A stretch of 64,000 nt of DNA from Plantago major (taxonomy: Eukaryota; Streptophyta; Magnoliopsida; Lamiales; Plantaginaceae), in contig CM048840.1 of NCBI GenBank assembly GCA_026545765.1, positions 51,894,580 to 51,958,579 of the forward strand. The letters run 5' to 3'. The position numbers and the translations under genes are program-made. Positions 1-11,500 of this stretch are shown here, piece after piece (positions within the stretch are counted from its first letter, which is position 1; each line of letters begins with the position of its first letter). The notes under the pieces are model-generated. The model did no database searches. It saw only the letters and a program-made list of their open reading frames with translations, and was not told the DNA's origin.

Positions 1-554
1 TGTATGTTTTTAGACTCATCTACTAGCTAGTTTAGCTTATAGTATTAAGTAGTGGGTTAAGCTTGAGGTGGTGCAATTGATTGATTTATTGTGAAATTGA
101 TTTGTTAGTATCACGTTAGGATGTTTGTAAGTATGTATGGTATTTAATTGATTTTTGTAGTAGGATTAGTGAGATTTGGTAGACTTTTTGGAGACCATTT
201 AGATTATTTAGTGATTTTGGTGGTTGTAGTATAATTGGCTCGTATTAACTTAGAAAGAATTACTACTGTTTTAATTTATAATTCGTAATTGTAATGGAAA
301 ATTGAAATTTATAAAAAAAAAACTTTAAATGTAAAATGCATGGAATACATGAAATTTGTAATGTATTATAATTAACAATGCAATTATAGTCAGGAATTGG
401 AATTGAGTTAAAATTCAATACGTAATGCGTAATGCGTATAGTTATAAAATTCAATACGTCGAGGGTATGTGAGTAGGGTAGATTATGTATATAACTAGTT
501 AGTTGTTGATAATACCAAGTATTTGTGATTTACACCGAGTCAAAATGTGTGTAG
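1..554 (+). repeat. Direct repeat, copy 1 (CACTA-associated)
   Basis: This block repeats at 1876-2427 with an offset of 1875 bases and only scattered substitutions and short indels. Both copies end at the same short tract (GTCAAAATGTGTGTAG) and then diverge completely. No coding potential is seen. The downstream copy leads into the transposase-type gene at 2616, so this is probably 5' non-coding sequence of a CACTA element present twice. Confidence 0.85.
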
Positions 555-1439
555 AATACCATTATCACCAACTAATGCAATATTAGTAGAATACCAAGTT
601 CTCAGCTAAACCAAATGTAAATCAATAAAACGCACTAAATAGCCAATTGATTCAATTCCCAATCCGACAAGCTATAACTTAATACACTAAACGAACCCAA
701 TGAAAAAAAAAAAAGCTATTCAGAATTGAATTAACGAAACTTCACTTAGTTAGAGGAGATTGAGGTTGTACAGGCATCAAGCTGCTAGAAAATTGATTTT
801 ATGAGCTGCCAAATTAACCGAATGCTTCACCAACCATAACCAGCTACATTGAAAAATACATGAATCACAACATTAAAAACTCAATGAGACATTGAAGTAC
901 AGAAGAATTGGTGCCAACAACAATACACAGTGAAGCTCGATTGAGAAAACAAGCGACTATTATAACTGTAAAAAAGAAACCGGATTTAATTGGAGCAGCA
1001 ACTATGTTTGGCTAGATAATGGATAAACCTAACCTAATCCACGCAAATGGAATTAATTATCAAACCTAATCAACAAAAAATAAAGTTAGCTATCCGATGG
1101 AGAAGAAAAGTGGAGAATACCTGTTTGATAATCCATTGCAGAAGACGATAACGTAGCTTTAATTCGAATCAAGTTTGACCTGACAACTTTGTCGAGCTAG
1201 CATACCTTGTTGGAGGAGACATTCTTGTCTTCCCATTAGTCGTCGATCGTGTACGGAGCCGGAGAGAAACGTTCAAGACTAATTAAGCGTCTGGGCCTGT
1301 CTAAGAGATCCGTAATAATTGGGTGTTGAAGTGGAAGGAGAGAGTCATGGGTCTGCATAGATAAAAGGGAGAAAAGAGTTTGGGAGCAAGGGTTTTGGCT
1401 GTTTGATTTCAAGGTAAATGAAACTGCAGGAATTTTTCT
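555..1439. other. Gene-free stretch inside or next to a CACTA element
   Basis: AT-rich sequence without a convincing open reading frame or RNA gene. It lies between the truncated direct repeat and the CACTA-like terminus at 1590, so it is probably the interior of a non-autonomous element. The origin of the slightly more GC-rich part around 1190-1300 was not recognised. Confidence 0.4.
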
Positions 1440-1590
1440 GCCAATAATTTTTAGATTTTGGAATTAAAAAGTGCCCCGATATGGATGTATCTAGATAAAT
1501 CTAATTAAGTGCCCCAAAAATTGAGTGTTGGAGACACTTAGTGTAAGTGACCCCAAATAAGTGTCTCAATATCTTGTTTTTGTTGTAGTG
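1440..1590 (+). mobile_element. 3' terminus of a CACTA-like transposon
   Basis: The segment ends in TTTTTGTTGTAGTG at 1590, the expected reverse complement of a CACTAC terminus. It is preceded by short reiterated units of the form AAGTG(C/A)CCC and AAGTGTCTC at about 1469-1568, which behave like subterminal repeats. The bases after the end are TAT, a possible 3-bp target duplication. The matching 5' end is outside the window, so the size is unknown. Confidence 0.6.
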
Positions 1591-1875
1591 TATCCGTCCC
1601 TAAAACGGACTAAAAAACGGGCATAAGCCCTTCTTCTTCCCCATTTCTATTCTGCTTCTTCTTCCCCATTTCTCTTCGACATTTTCACCAAGTTTCCAAC
1701 TCTGACCAAAACTCCACAATTCCAGCCAATCTTGGACTCTTTTCGAAACTCGTTCAACAAGGAACTCGGGTGGCCCTTCAATTTCATCCTTCTTCAGATA
1801 TTTTTTCCGTAATTGAAGGTATTAGTCTAAAACCCTTACTTTTGTAAATTTGGGTTTTTGCTAATTTCGAGCAAT

Positions 1876-2427
1876 TGTATGTTTTTAGACTCATCTACTA
1901 GCTAGTTTAGCTTATAGTATTAAGTAGTGGGTTATGCTTGAGGTGGTGCAATTGATTGATTTATTGTGAAATTGATTTGTTAGTATCACGTTAGGATGTT
2001 TGTAAGTATGTATGGTATTTAATTGATTTTTGTAGTAGGATTAGTGAGATTTGGTAGAGTTTTTGGAGACCATTTAGATTATTTAGTGATTTTGGTGATT
2101 GTAGTATAATTGGCTCGAATTAACTTAGAAAGAATTACTACTGTTTTAATTTATAATTTGTAATTGTAATAGAAAATTGAAATTTATAAAAAAAACTTTA
2201 AATGTAAAATGCATGTAATACATGAAATTTGTAATGTATTATAATTAACAATGCAATTATAGCCAGGAATCGGAATTGAGTTAAAATTCAATACGTAATG
2301 CGTAATGCGTATAGTTATAAAATTCAATACGTCGAGGGTATGTGAGTAAGGTAGATTATGTATATAACTAGTTAGTTGTTGATAATACCAAGTATTTGTG
2401 ATTTACACCGAGTCAAAATGTGTGTAG
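1876..2427 (+). repeat. Direct repeat, copy 2 (upstream of CACTA gene)
   Basis: Second copy of the block at 1-554. It lies immediately upstream of a microsatellite and the transposase-type gene, so it is plausibly the promoter or 5' leader of that gene. The end (about 2370-2415) is copied again imperfectly at 2502-2545, on the far side of the microsatellite. Confidence 0.85.
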
Positions 2428-2428
2428 G

Positions 2429-2502
<74 letters not shown>
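2428..2502. repeat. Compound (GT)n(AT)n microsatellite
   Basis: A G run and a long GT tract (to about 2474) pass directly into an AT tract (about 2476-2502). A TTAGTTGTTGATAATAC motif occurs on both sides (near 2370 and 2502), which points to slippage or unequal exchange at this site. Confidence 0.95.
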
Positions 2503-2615
2503 TAGTTGTTGATAATACTAAGTATTTGTGATTTACTATGTGTCAAATGTATATATGTTTTACATGTAGTTGTATACTAACACATTTTTCCTGTATTTGT
2601 TGCATGCTTTTGCTG

Positions 2616-4457
2616 ATGCCGCGACAAAAGAAATCCACGTACCGTCCTCCCCCATGCAATAGGTTGACTGCTGGTAGCCAGTCAGAGAGTAGTCGGGAAG
2701 GAGGGTCAGAGTCAGAGGAGCAGGAGGGTCATGATAGTCAGAGCAGCCGGTATGCGGTTCCTGAGATCCCAACGAGTTTGAGCAGGGGCTCGACATCGGT
2801 CTGGGGTAACTTACTAGATAACGGGTGTCCCTTCACCGAGATTGTGGACGGGGGTAAGTGGGATGGGAAGCTTGTGTTATTCCCGAACGGTAGATCGAAG
2901 TAAGTATTATGCATTTGTATATAGAACATTACTTAATTAAGATAATTTATGTCACATCATTGTTGTACTAAACTAATTAATATTCGTTTCTTGTATCTTA
3001 TACATTGATAACAGGTTATGGCCTCCAGAGGCTAGCAATAAACTCAGAGAGATCATCAGGGGCAAGAGGGAGATTCCGGGGCGGGGGGCGAGAAGTGGTC
3101 GAAGATCTCGGACCGGCTGAAGCATGAGTACTTTAATGAGTTGCGGGTAAGTTTAAATCTGACATTCCTTTATTTGTTATTATAATCGTTGTTTTAATGT
3201 GAGCGGTATGTTAGCCACTGTATGTGAGTGGTATGTTAGCCACTGAACTTGGGTGATATGTTAGTCACCATTGTGTTAGTAAATTTTAGGACAATGTGAG
3301 TGGTATGTTAGCCACTATATGTGAGTGGTATGCTAGCCGTTGAACTTGGGTGATATGTTAGTCACTATTGAATATGTTCTGTTGTGTTATCTTATTAAAT
3401 TGATGTCTCGGTTAACGTTATGTAATTTGAATGTTGTGTGGAATTGGGAATGTAGAAAACATACTTCATTCCCAACCGATTGCTCCCCCAGATATGTCCT
3501 GCATTCGAGACGCTGGGGTCAGATTTGTATAAGCATGTGGTTAACGAAATGAAAAGAAAGGGCGTTAGGCCAGCATGGTGTGGACCGGAGGAGTGGGAGC
3601 TTTGGGGGAAGCACTGGCAGCTTCCTGCGACCATGAAGATTGCGACCCAGAACAGAGAGAATTGGTTGACTGAGACGTTTAATGGTACCGGGGTGGCCAG
3701 GCACCACTATGGGTCGCGATCTGTTGCTACGGATTACCGTAAATCGGTAAGTGTACATCTAATTTGTCATTTTATTGGTACATGTGTTTCGTATTTTTAT
3801 ATTCTATACACTTAATTACTAGCTAAATATTTGCATATATACGTACGTTCTTCAGGTGTCGGCAGGGGAGGAGAAGAGCACACTGGCGCTCTTTAAAAGA
3901 GCCAAGCTAAAGAACGGGAGATGGGTTGACAGCAAGTCCGAGGCTATTGCGGTACGCTAATTTTGGTTAAAGTTCATATTTGTATAGTACAAGTTATTTT
4001 GAAAAAAACTGTAACTCATGATATATGCACTTTACGATTTCAGGCTGAGGTGGAGAGGCAGCTCGCCGATGCGGGTGAGGAGTTGACAATTGAACAACAA
4101 AACAACATCTTCTTAGCCATCAACCCGATGGACAACAAAGGCCGAGTATATGGATTGGGGAGTTTCGTCCCTGTGGTGACTACTCCTAGCTACTCAACAT
4201 CCCAACAATCTAGAAATCAGCTTTTCACACAGGAGCAGCTCTCGGAGATGGTGCAGTCACAGGTTGCAGCACAGGTGGAGGCACATGCACAGGCACAAGC
4301 ACAGGCACAGGCAGAGCTAGCTAGAGTTCAGGAGGAACACTGGCAGCAGCTGGAGCGGCTGGCTAGACAACAACAGGAGGATACCCTGCATCTTAAGCAA
4401 CAGATGCAGGCTTTCATGACCACGTTCCATCATCAGCCACCCCCGCCCGGTAGTTAG
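2616..4457 (+). pseudogene. Ptta/En/Spm-type plant transposase gene, frameshifted
   Basis: Five exons are supported by GT-AG borders: 2616-2899, 3015-3146, 3456-3746, 3856-3951 and 4044-4457. The start is the ATG giving MPRQKKSTYRPP. The product has an acidic, Ser-rich N-terminus, then a core with WPPEASNKLREI, KWSKISDRLKHEYFNELR and the aromatic-rich WCGPEEWELWGKHW region, and a C-terminal Ala/Gln coiled coil ending in a proline stretch. This order fits the plant Ptta/En/Spm transposase family (Pfam Transposase_24), the small DNA-binding partner protein of CACTA elements. Exon 2 has a frameshift in a G-rich run at about 3080-3093: its second half reads correctly in another frame. The gene is therefore broken, although a one-base sequencing error in the G run is possible. 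Confidence 0.75.
3198..3369 (+). repeat. Intronic minisatellite in the CACTA gene
   Basis: Units of the form GTGAGTGGTATGTTAGCCACT, each about 20-30 bases, recur at least six times as two larger blocks (3198-3265 and 3293-3369). The block sits in the second intron of the gene at 2616-4457. The two blocks share the same internal order, so a larger duplication followed the small one. Confidence 0.85.
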
Positions 4458-4667
4458 ATTTGGACTTATGTTTTTCTGACTTCTTACTTTAAACTATATG
4501 TACGGATATATTTCATTTCAGTACGAATAATTTGTATTTCGTCGAATGATTTCTGTTAATTAAAATAATTTCATTATTTTGGATTTATTATCAGACATTT
4601 TATCAAAATGAAACTGGTGAAATATGAAAACATGCATCAAATTATTAAAAAAAAATTAAAAATCTGG

Positions 4668-5116
4668 AAATTTAGCGATGGATAACTAATCCGTCGCTAA
4701 ACAGTTACAGAATTAGTGACGGAAAAACATAATCCGTCACTATTTAGCGACGGATAGTTATCCGTCTCTAAATTTGCAGTTAATTTAAAAAAATTTAAAA
4801 AGAAAAAAAAAAGACCTATTCGTCACCAATTCCGTCTCTATTTGGCGACGGATAAATAGAGCAGCTTTTGATATTTTAAAGAAAGAAAGAAACAGCTTTT
4901 TATAGACGGATAATATCCGTCTCTAAAAAGTCAACATTCTATCCGTCGCTAAATCCGTCGTTATTTAGCGACGGATAGATTATCCGTCGTTAGGATCATT
5001 GTGACGAAGAAAATGACGACGGCATTTTTATCTGTCGGTAAGTCCTTAATGACGGATCGCTAGCTTGTAGCGACGGATCTATCTGTCGCTATATATACGC
5101 CTGTTTTTTTGTAGTG
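4668..5116. repeat. CACTA subterminal repeat zone
   Basis: Many copies of TCCGTCGCTAAA and its reverse complement TTTAGCGACGGAT occur in both orientations, spaced 15-50 bases apart. In CACTA elements such arrays next to the terminus are the binding sites for the element's DNA-binding protein. They run up to the terminus at 5116. Confidence 0.8.
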
Positions 5117-5775
5117 TATTGTAAGTATCATTTAGCAATAAATTACAAGCATCATATAATACAAGCATCAAATACGAAACAAGCATCATATTAGTTTTGC
5201 AAGCATAATTTAGCATTGAATTACAAGCATCCAAAAAGAAACAAGCATCATATTAGTTACACATGCACCATTGATACATCAAAGTATCAAGCATCATTCT
5301 TCAATAGTTACACCAAGTATCATATTAAGAAAGCATCCAAATTTGAATGAGGAAAAACAAAAATAACTCAATGCAACCCAGCAATTGAACACATGCCAAA
5401 AGAATTAAGTTAGGGAGGTACGATGTCAATAAGAAAACATGAACAAAAAAAACCTGATAAAGGAAAATGTAGGAAGCTAGAAGGTTGATTATTGTGATGA
5501 TGATGCTTGTATCAATTAGCAGATGTTTGTTTGTTTCAAATGGCGTCTGGCTTGTGAACGTGTTGATAATTGTACGTTTTGCATTAGTGTGTTGATCTAG
5601 TTTCCTGTAAATAAGGGATTGATTTTATCAATAATGATGTATTTAATTTCAAATTTACTAAAAATAATTAAATTACTATTTTGTAGGAAGTTTATCACCA
5701 ATTTGTAGGAAGTTTTTTTTATGTATAACTAAAGTGTAATAAGTTTTTGAAAGTTCCACTAATTTGTAATTATTC
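5117..5775. repeat. CATC-rich repeat block, copy 1
   Basis: Begins right after the CACTA end and contains reiterated ACAAGCATCATATTAG-type units, followed by a unique part (about 5340-5775) that is clearly repeated at 7440-7869. The CACTA element probably inserted into this block, since its target-side bases follow 5116 directly. No coding capacity. Confidence 0.75.
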
Positions 5776-5963
5776 ATTTAATTTATACAAAACTATTATT
5801 TTTATATAACTTAAATTATAAATGATATTTTAAATTTTAATATTAATTTGAGAACGATAGAGAGCGATAAGAAACACCGTGAGCAACACTAAGTGCGACA
5901 ATGGCAACATCAGATAACGACACTCAGTGCAACAGGTAGCAGGTCAAACGATCCCAACCGTTA

Positions 5964-6680
5964 GACCATCTCCAGCAGTTGCAACTCTCTGCAATCCACT
6001 CTCTGCCACGTCAGCATTCCACTCACTGCAACTCTTTTCGCAACTCTCTTCAATTCTATACTCCAACAGTTGAGATCCAAATTTATTTTATTTTCACATT
6101 TCTTTCAAACTTAATATTTCATTTCATTTTTTTATCATTTCCTATTAAACTTTATTCTTTAATTTATTTTAAATATCGTCAATTAATAATAATAAAATCA
6201 CATTATTTTTTTTAAATACATCACTTGAAAATAAAAATTACGTTACTTAAAAAAATTACAATACTTGAATTGAAAATTACAACAATTAAGCTACTACATA
6301 CAAATCCGAGTTATCATATCCGAGACACTCACACACTTCCTTATATATAAGTATGTTTACATTGTTACAAATATTATTATCGTATGAAAATATTCAATAA
6401 TACTTGAAATTGAAAAAAAAATACATTACTTGAAATAAAATTGCAATACTTAAAAATATAGGAAAACAAGAAATACAAATCAAACAGAAAACAAAGAGAA
6501 AACATAAAGTTAAAAACAAAGACAAAACAAAATAAATTTTTTATGTTTTGGGATTCGCCCTAAAATTTGGGACGAGTCCCAGGAGCCCAAACTTGCAACT
6601 GCTGTTGCAACTCTGCTGGAGTTGCAAACAGAGTTGCAACAACATTTGCAACCTCATTTCCAACTCTGTTGGAGATGGTC
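5964..6680. mobile_element. PIF/Harbinger-type MITE
   Basis: Terminal inverted repeats begin GACCATCTCCAGCAG on the left and read GACCATCTCCAACAG from the right. Both ends are flanked by TTA (5961-5963 and 6681-6683), the standard target duplication of PIF/Harbinger elements. The 717-bp interior is AT-rich with no transposase, and the subterminal zones both carry GTTGCAACTC-type repeats. A non-autonomous element. Confidence 0.85.
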
Positions 6681-6683
6681 TTA

Positions 6684-7079
6684 GATTTATAATCTGATGG
6701 CTCAAGTGACTAATATTAGTTAGGGCGACACCTCGACTGATGTTAGAAATCCCCATGTTACTTTCGGTGTTAAATTTAACTTCGTGAACGGGAGTGGACA
6801 ATTACAACAGAACGTTAAAAATGATTAAAAAAAAAAAAAGTGCGGGTAAAATTACAAATTAGTGTCATCCCCAAAAATTTACTACTAATTAGTGATACAT
6901 AATATCATTACTACAATTTAGTGTCTATATATTTAATTCCAAAAATGCCCTCTAACTAAATACTAAATATAGTATATTTAATAATCAAAATTTATCTTCA
7001 ATCATCTAATTTTCTATTAAAATATGTTTAGATTTGGTTTCATTAGATTAGCCAAGCACCATCAAAATAAACGATCGCC
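6684..7079. other. Gene-free AT-rich spacer
   Basis: No reading frame, RNA gene or transposon end could be supported here. Confidence 0.4.
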
Positions 7080-7869
7080 CTCATTTATCAGCACTTAATT
7101 GCAAGCATCATTAAACATTATATTACAAGCATTATTTTAGCATTATATTACAAGCATCATCCAATACGAAACAAGCGTCATATTAGTACTACAAGAATCA
7201 TTTAGCATTACATTACAAGTATCATATAATACAAGCATCTAATACGAAACAAGCATCATATTAGTACTACAAGCATCATTTAACATTAAATTATAAACAT
7301 CATATAATACAAGCATTCAAAACGAAACAAGCATCATATTAGTTACACAGGTACCATTGATACATCAAAGAATCAAGCGTCATTCTTTAATAGTTACAAC
7401 AAGCATCAAGCATCAAGCATCATATTAAGAAAACATCCAAATTTAAATGAGGAAATACAAAAATAACTCAATACAACCTCCTAATTGAACACATGCCAAT
7501 AGAATTCAGTTAAGGAGGTGCGATGTCAATAAGAAAACATGAACAGAAAAAAAATCCTAATACTGGAGGATATAGGAAGCTAGAAGGTTGATTGATGATG
7601 ATACTTGTATCAATTAGCAGATGCTTGTTTGTTTCAATTGGCGTCTGGCGTGTGAACATGTTGATAATGGTGTGTTTTGAATTAGTGTCTTGATTTAATT
7701 TCCTATAAATATGGAATTGATTTTATCAATAATGGTGTATTTATTTCAAATTTACTAAAAATAATAAAATCATTAATTTGTAGGAAGTTTATCACCAATT
7801 TGTAGAAGTTTTTATTATGTATAACTAAAGTTTAAGATGTTTTTGAAAGTTACACTAATTTGCAATCCT
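7080..7869. repeat. CATC-rich repeat block, copy 2
   Basis: Diverged direct copy of 5117-5775. The reiterated part (7080-7440) holds more ACAAGCATCATATTAG-type units than copy 1. The unique part contains the same landmarks, for example TGTCAATAAGAAAACATGAAC at about 7525 and at about 5425. The two copies are separated by about 1.3 kb that holds the Harbinger MITE. Confidence 0.75.
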
Positions 7870-7894
7870 ATTTTTTAATGCACGAAGAGGTTTG

Positions 7895-8011
7895 TTAGAC
7901 ACTAGAACCTTCCCCAATGGTTTCACCACTCACTGTAGCAGCGAATCTCACACGTGGGACTCACTACTACAGTGAGAAGGTGTGACCATTGAAGGAGGGT
8001 CTAATGTCTAA
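7895..8011. mobile_element. 117-bp foldback MITE
   Basis: The whole segment is an imperfect palindrome. The ends read TTAGACACTAGAACC and, from the other side, TTAGACATTAGACCC. The inner arms CTCACTGTAGCAG and CTACTACAGTGAG pair around a CACACGTGGG centre. The superfamily is uncertain because the terminal TTA/TAA is itself palindromic and hides the target duplication. Confidence 0.65.
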
Positions 8012-8125
8012 TTTTCCGCACTGGAGTATAGACTACAGAGTAGTATGCTAAATAGCGAGATTGTCTTTTGCCTTAGCATTAAAATAACCTGTAAATTCTA
8101 ATACTAGCTTGTCTAAGAATATTAG

Positions 8126-8272
8126 ATTTTTTCTACCCTACAACATGCTGCACTATCTCTTAGTGTTTTAATGTGTTGTACAGTACAACATTTAATGCAT
8201 ATGGTACAATCATGATACAACCTTTAAAGTATCAAGAGGTAGTGCAGTAGTGCAGCTAGGAAAGAAGAAACC
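8126..8272. mobile_element. 147-bp foldback element with 10-bp direct flanks
   Basis: AGAATATTAG occurs directly on both sides (8116-8125 and 8273-8282), as expected for a target duplication of 9-10 bp. The interior folds back through GCTGCACTATCTCTT against AAGAGGTAGTGCAG. The size, foldback form and duplication length fit a small Mutator-like or hAT-like MITE. No coding capacity. Confidence 0.6.
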
Positions 8273-8282
8273 AGAATATTAG

Positions 8283-8585
8283 CAGCTTGTCTCTTAATTA
8301 CATGTGATCATTAATACTAGCTATGAGCCATGTAATATTAGTTCTATAAGGTTATTGTACATCTGACGTTCACAAAATCAAAACCAAATCTTGTACAGGC
8401 TGTTTGACAAGCGATTAAAATCAAAAAAACCAGGTTAAAATAGGTGTTTTTAACCAGATTTTGGTGATTTTAATGAGCAGGTAAACAAGTTGCATCAAGG
8501 CATACCAAAAAAATCTTACGATCCTAAAGTACAGGATATACATCTTTCGCACTGCAATTCACCAGTTCACTGACTAGGAATGAAT
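8283..8585. other. 3' flank of the SMARCA3-like gene
   Basis: Lies downstream of the stop codon of the minus-strand gene and must contain its 3' UTR and cleavage site. No precise polyadenylation signal was assigned. Confidence 0.4.
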
Positions 8586-11500
8586 TCACAAGTTCATCAA
8601 CGCACGAAGATCATCTACCCGGATCTCCCTCAAATCTTTCGAGCCCTTCTTGCCGAAAGCTTTCCTTGCCAGTACTTTTTTGTTCTCCTGGAGCTGCAAA
8701 ATCCTTTCATCAATGGTGTCCTTTGCTATTAACCTCACAATCTTAACATCTTCCTTTTGGCCGATTCTGTGGACCCTGTCCATAGCCTGTTCTTCAACTG
8801 CAGGATTCCACCAGGGCTCCATCAAGTATACTCTTGATGCTGCAGTAAGATTTATTCCTACACCAGATGCCTTCAAGCTCGCGAGTAAAAGTGTAGGCCC
8901 ATCTGAGGCCCCAAAATCTTTTATCACATCTGCCCTCTTTTTCGCATTCATGGTGCCATCCAACCGGAGCACTTTGAAACCGCCTTGTCTCAAGGGTTCT
9001 TCAAGAAGCAGCAGCATTGTACGAAATTGTGAAAACACAACTGATTTTTGAGACGGGCTCGAGCCCCTAGATGCTGTTAATAGTTTCAGAAGAGCTGTGA
9101 CTTTGGATGATGAACCAGCAGATGTATTATCAGAGGCCGCAGAATCAGAAGCTTCCGGAGGACCTCGGAAAATGTTAGATTCAGACAGGGGATGGCGGCA
9201 CATGGGACAGCAGGGTTTTGTTCGTTTTATGGTCTTCAAGATGCAAGATCGGCAAAATATATGAGCACATGATGTAATTACAATATCCGTAGGAGGAGAT
9301 ATGCAAATGGGACAGTCAAAATCTTCACCGTCTTGTACCACAGAAAGCAATTTCTCCAACAATGTTGGGTTGTCTTTGACATCTACATTAATGGATTAAA
9401 ATTAGATGCAACGTGTAGAAACAAAGATAATAGATAGCAAGTAACAACAGAACACAAATTGCAAGCAATTGAAGATAAGCATTACTGATTAACCTGCCCC
9501 ACACATTTCGAAAACAACCAAAAGAACAAGTCCATAATTTTATTGTTGTAACTTCCCAATTTGAGAAAGTAAATAGGCAATGCACATAGGACATTCCAGA
9601 GACAATCAACAAATCATCATGAATCAAACAGTTATCTAAGTTAACTAGCCACTCTTACCACAAATAACGAAATTAAGAGAACAAACAGCAATAGTACAGC
9701 CTCTGTTCAGTAGGAACTTTAAAAAAAAAAAAAAAAAAAAGAACAGAAAATATAAGGGAACTCCTGAAGAGAATGTTGGGCACATAAGATAAGGACATGA
9801 TAACGACCTACTTTGTCGCTGGGAAATCCGACTTTACCTTCAATTTTGCTAGTTGGAAGTAGAGATTTTATATCTGAGGGGCATAAGGATAGATGTGTGC
9901 AAATTTGACGAAGTCGTACAAGGATGCTAAGTATTGTGGTATAGTTCATCGCCATGTTTTCATCAGAGATATAGCCTTTGACAATCCCTTGAGCCTCTCC
10001 TTCCATCTTATCATAAACTTCCCGCTCTTCTTCCGAGAGGTTCACATAACATGTCTCTATTGTTTTCGATGGCAAACCAATCAGACAATTTTCCTTTAGT
10101 CTCCTCAAAGACAAGGTTGCCATGAGAACCTATAATAAAGCAAATAGGCATTAGTAAATCTCGAGTACAATTCAGCATAGGAGACAGATACTGAAATAAC
10201 GCTTGAGAAAGAACTAACATCTATTCATCCATAGTCAAACTACCGCACTAACTTAGTTCTAAAGTAGAGTTTTTGTTTTCTACAAGTAAAATCTGCAGGA
10301 TAATCATATAATGGAGAAATCTCTACTTAGCATACATAATATTTTAAGATTAGAAATAAATTATATCTGCAGGTGAGACTACAGAGTCGAATTGAAAAGC
10401 ATTCTTACTGGCGATGCCAAACATCCCCGTTGATGGGTAAAGAAAAATAAACCAATTCAAGTTATTTGCTCATTTGCGTACGATCGGTGTGCATGTAACA
10501 TGCAAATTAATTAATCCACAAGTATTTATCCGTACAATATACACAATCTCATCATACATGGACTTGGACAAGAACAAGTTACTATCCTGACATAATCTTT
10601 TCTGCCGCATGTCTGACAAAATGCATGTTAAAACTAGAAAAACATTGAGCAGCAATCAAAACTTTAGCTGGAGACAATCTCCTCTCGTATCAGGCAGGAG
10701 GAATAAAAATATACAATCAGATAATGGACTGACCTGCAGGCGAGAGATACCCTTCTCATCTCCTTGAGAGAGTGGGTATTGTATCAAACTGTTCCAAAGG
10801 CTTTTGATACAAAATGGTTCAAACTTCAAAAAGGACATCAACGAAAACAAATCGAAGGAGTTGTTCTGTATGGGTGTTCCGGTAACAGCCCACCGAAGTT
10901 TAGCCTTCAGATTAGTGACAGCACGACTCTGTTGGGCATTTACATTTTTAATCACATGAGCCTCATCCAATATAACTCGTCTCCACTCGATCTTTTTAAT
11001 AGGAGAGTCTTGTTCGGTTTCTTCACTAGCTAGAGTACTATATGTTGTTAGTACGATATCATACTTCTGAAGCACTTCAGCATCTTTAGTCCGTTCTCCA
11101 TAGTAAATATACACCTTAAAACTGCCAGCGACCGTATGCTCCTCTAACTGTGTTACCCACGATGAAAAAACAGCAGGCGGACAAACAATCAGTGTAGCCC
11201 TTGATGAGAATCCATCAATTTTCATACACGACTTTCCCTTCTCATAATTAAGATCATCAATCTTTTGTTTTTTCTTTGCATTTTCAGCCTTTCTGCTCAC
11301 TCTTCCCCTCGTTGACTTTCTGCCAAGTAATGGAATGTTTTTCTCGTCATCTTCTTCGTCACGAATTCCATTATCAGATGATGGACCAGAAGAAACCCAC
11401 ATATCATAAGCAATCAAAGACAACAACGTAAGGGTTTTCCCCAAGCCCATGTCATCTGCAAATATGCCACCTCTTATGGAGTCGGGCTTCGTAACTGTCT

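Larger units (their letters stand above)
1591..5116 (+). mobile_element. CACTA (En/Spm) element, 3' part with transposase-type gene
   Basis: The right end reads GCCTGTTTTTTTGTAGTG at 5099-5116, a CACTA terminus, followed by TAT. Inside are the spliced Ptta/En/Spm-type gene (2616-4457) and a 3' zone dense in TCCGTCGCTAAA-type repeats, which are typical subterminal motifs. Related motifs also occur at 1593-1620 (TCCGTCCCTAAAACGGAC), which suggests the 5' subterminal zone lies there. No CACTA-type 5' terminus was found, so the left limit is arbitrary. It abuts the end of another CACTA-like element at 1590. The main DDE transposase gene of the family is not in the window. Confidence 0.7.

Noticed and set aside
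5117..5345. CRISPR-like spaced repeats
   Set aside because: Units are diverged, adjoin one another without unique spacers, and the window is clearly plant nuclear DNA.
5979..6801. Small open frames at 5979-6215 and 6541-6801
   Set aside because: They overlap the Harbinger MITE termini and are of low complexity.
5117..7869. Two direct repeats (5117-5775 and 7080-7869) as the LTRs of a small retroelement
   Set aside because: No TG...CA ends, primer site, polypurine tract or target duplication could be found, and the reiterated CATC units vary in number. A duplicated repeat block is the safer call.
8650..9051. Plus-strand open frame of 133 codons
   Set aside because: Antisense of the helicase C-terminal exon of the SMARCA3-like gene.
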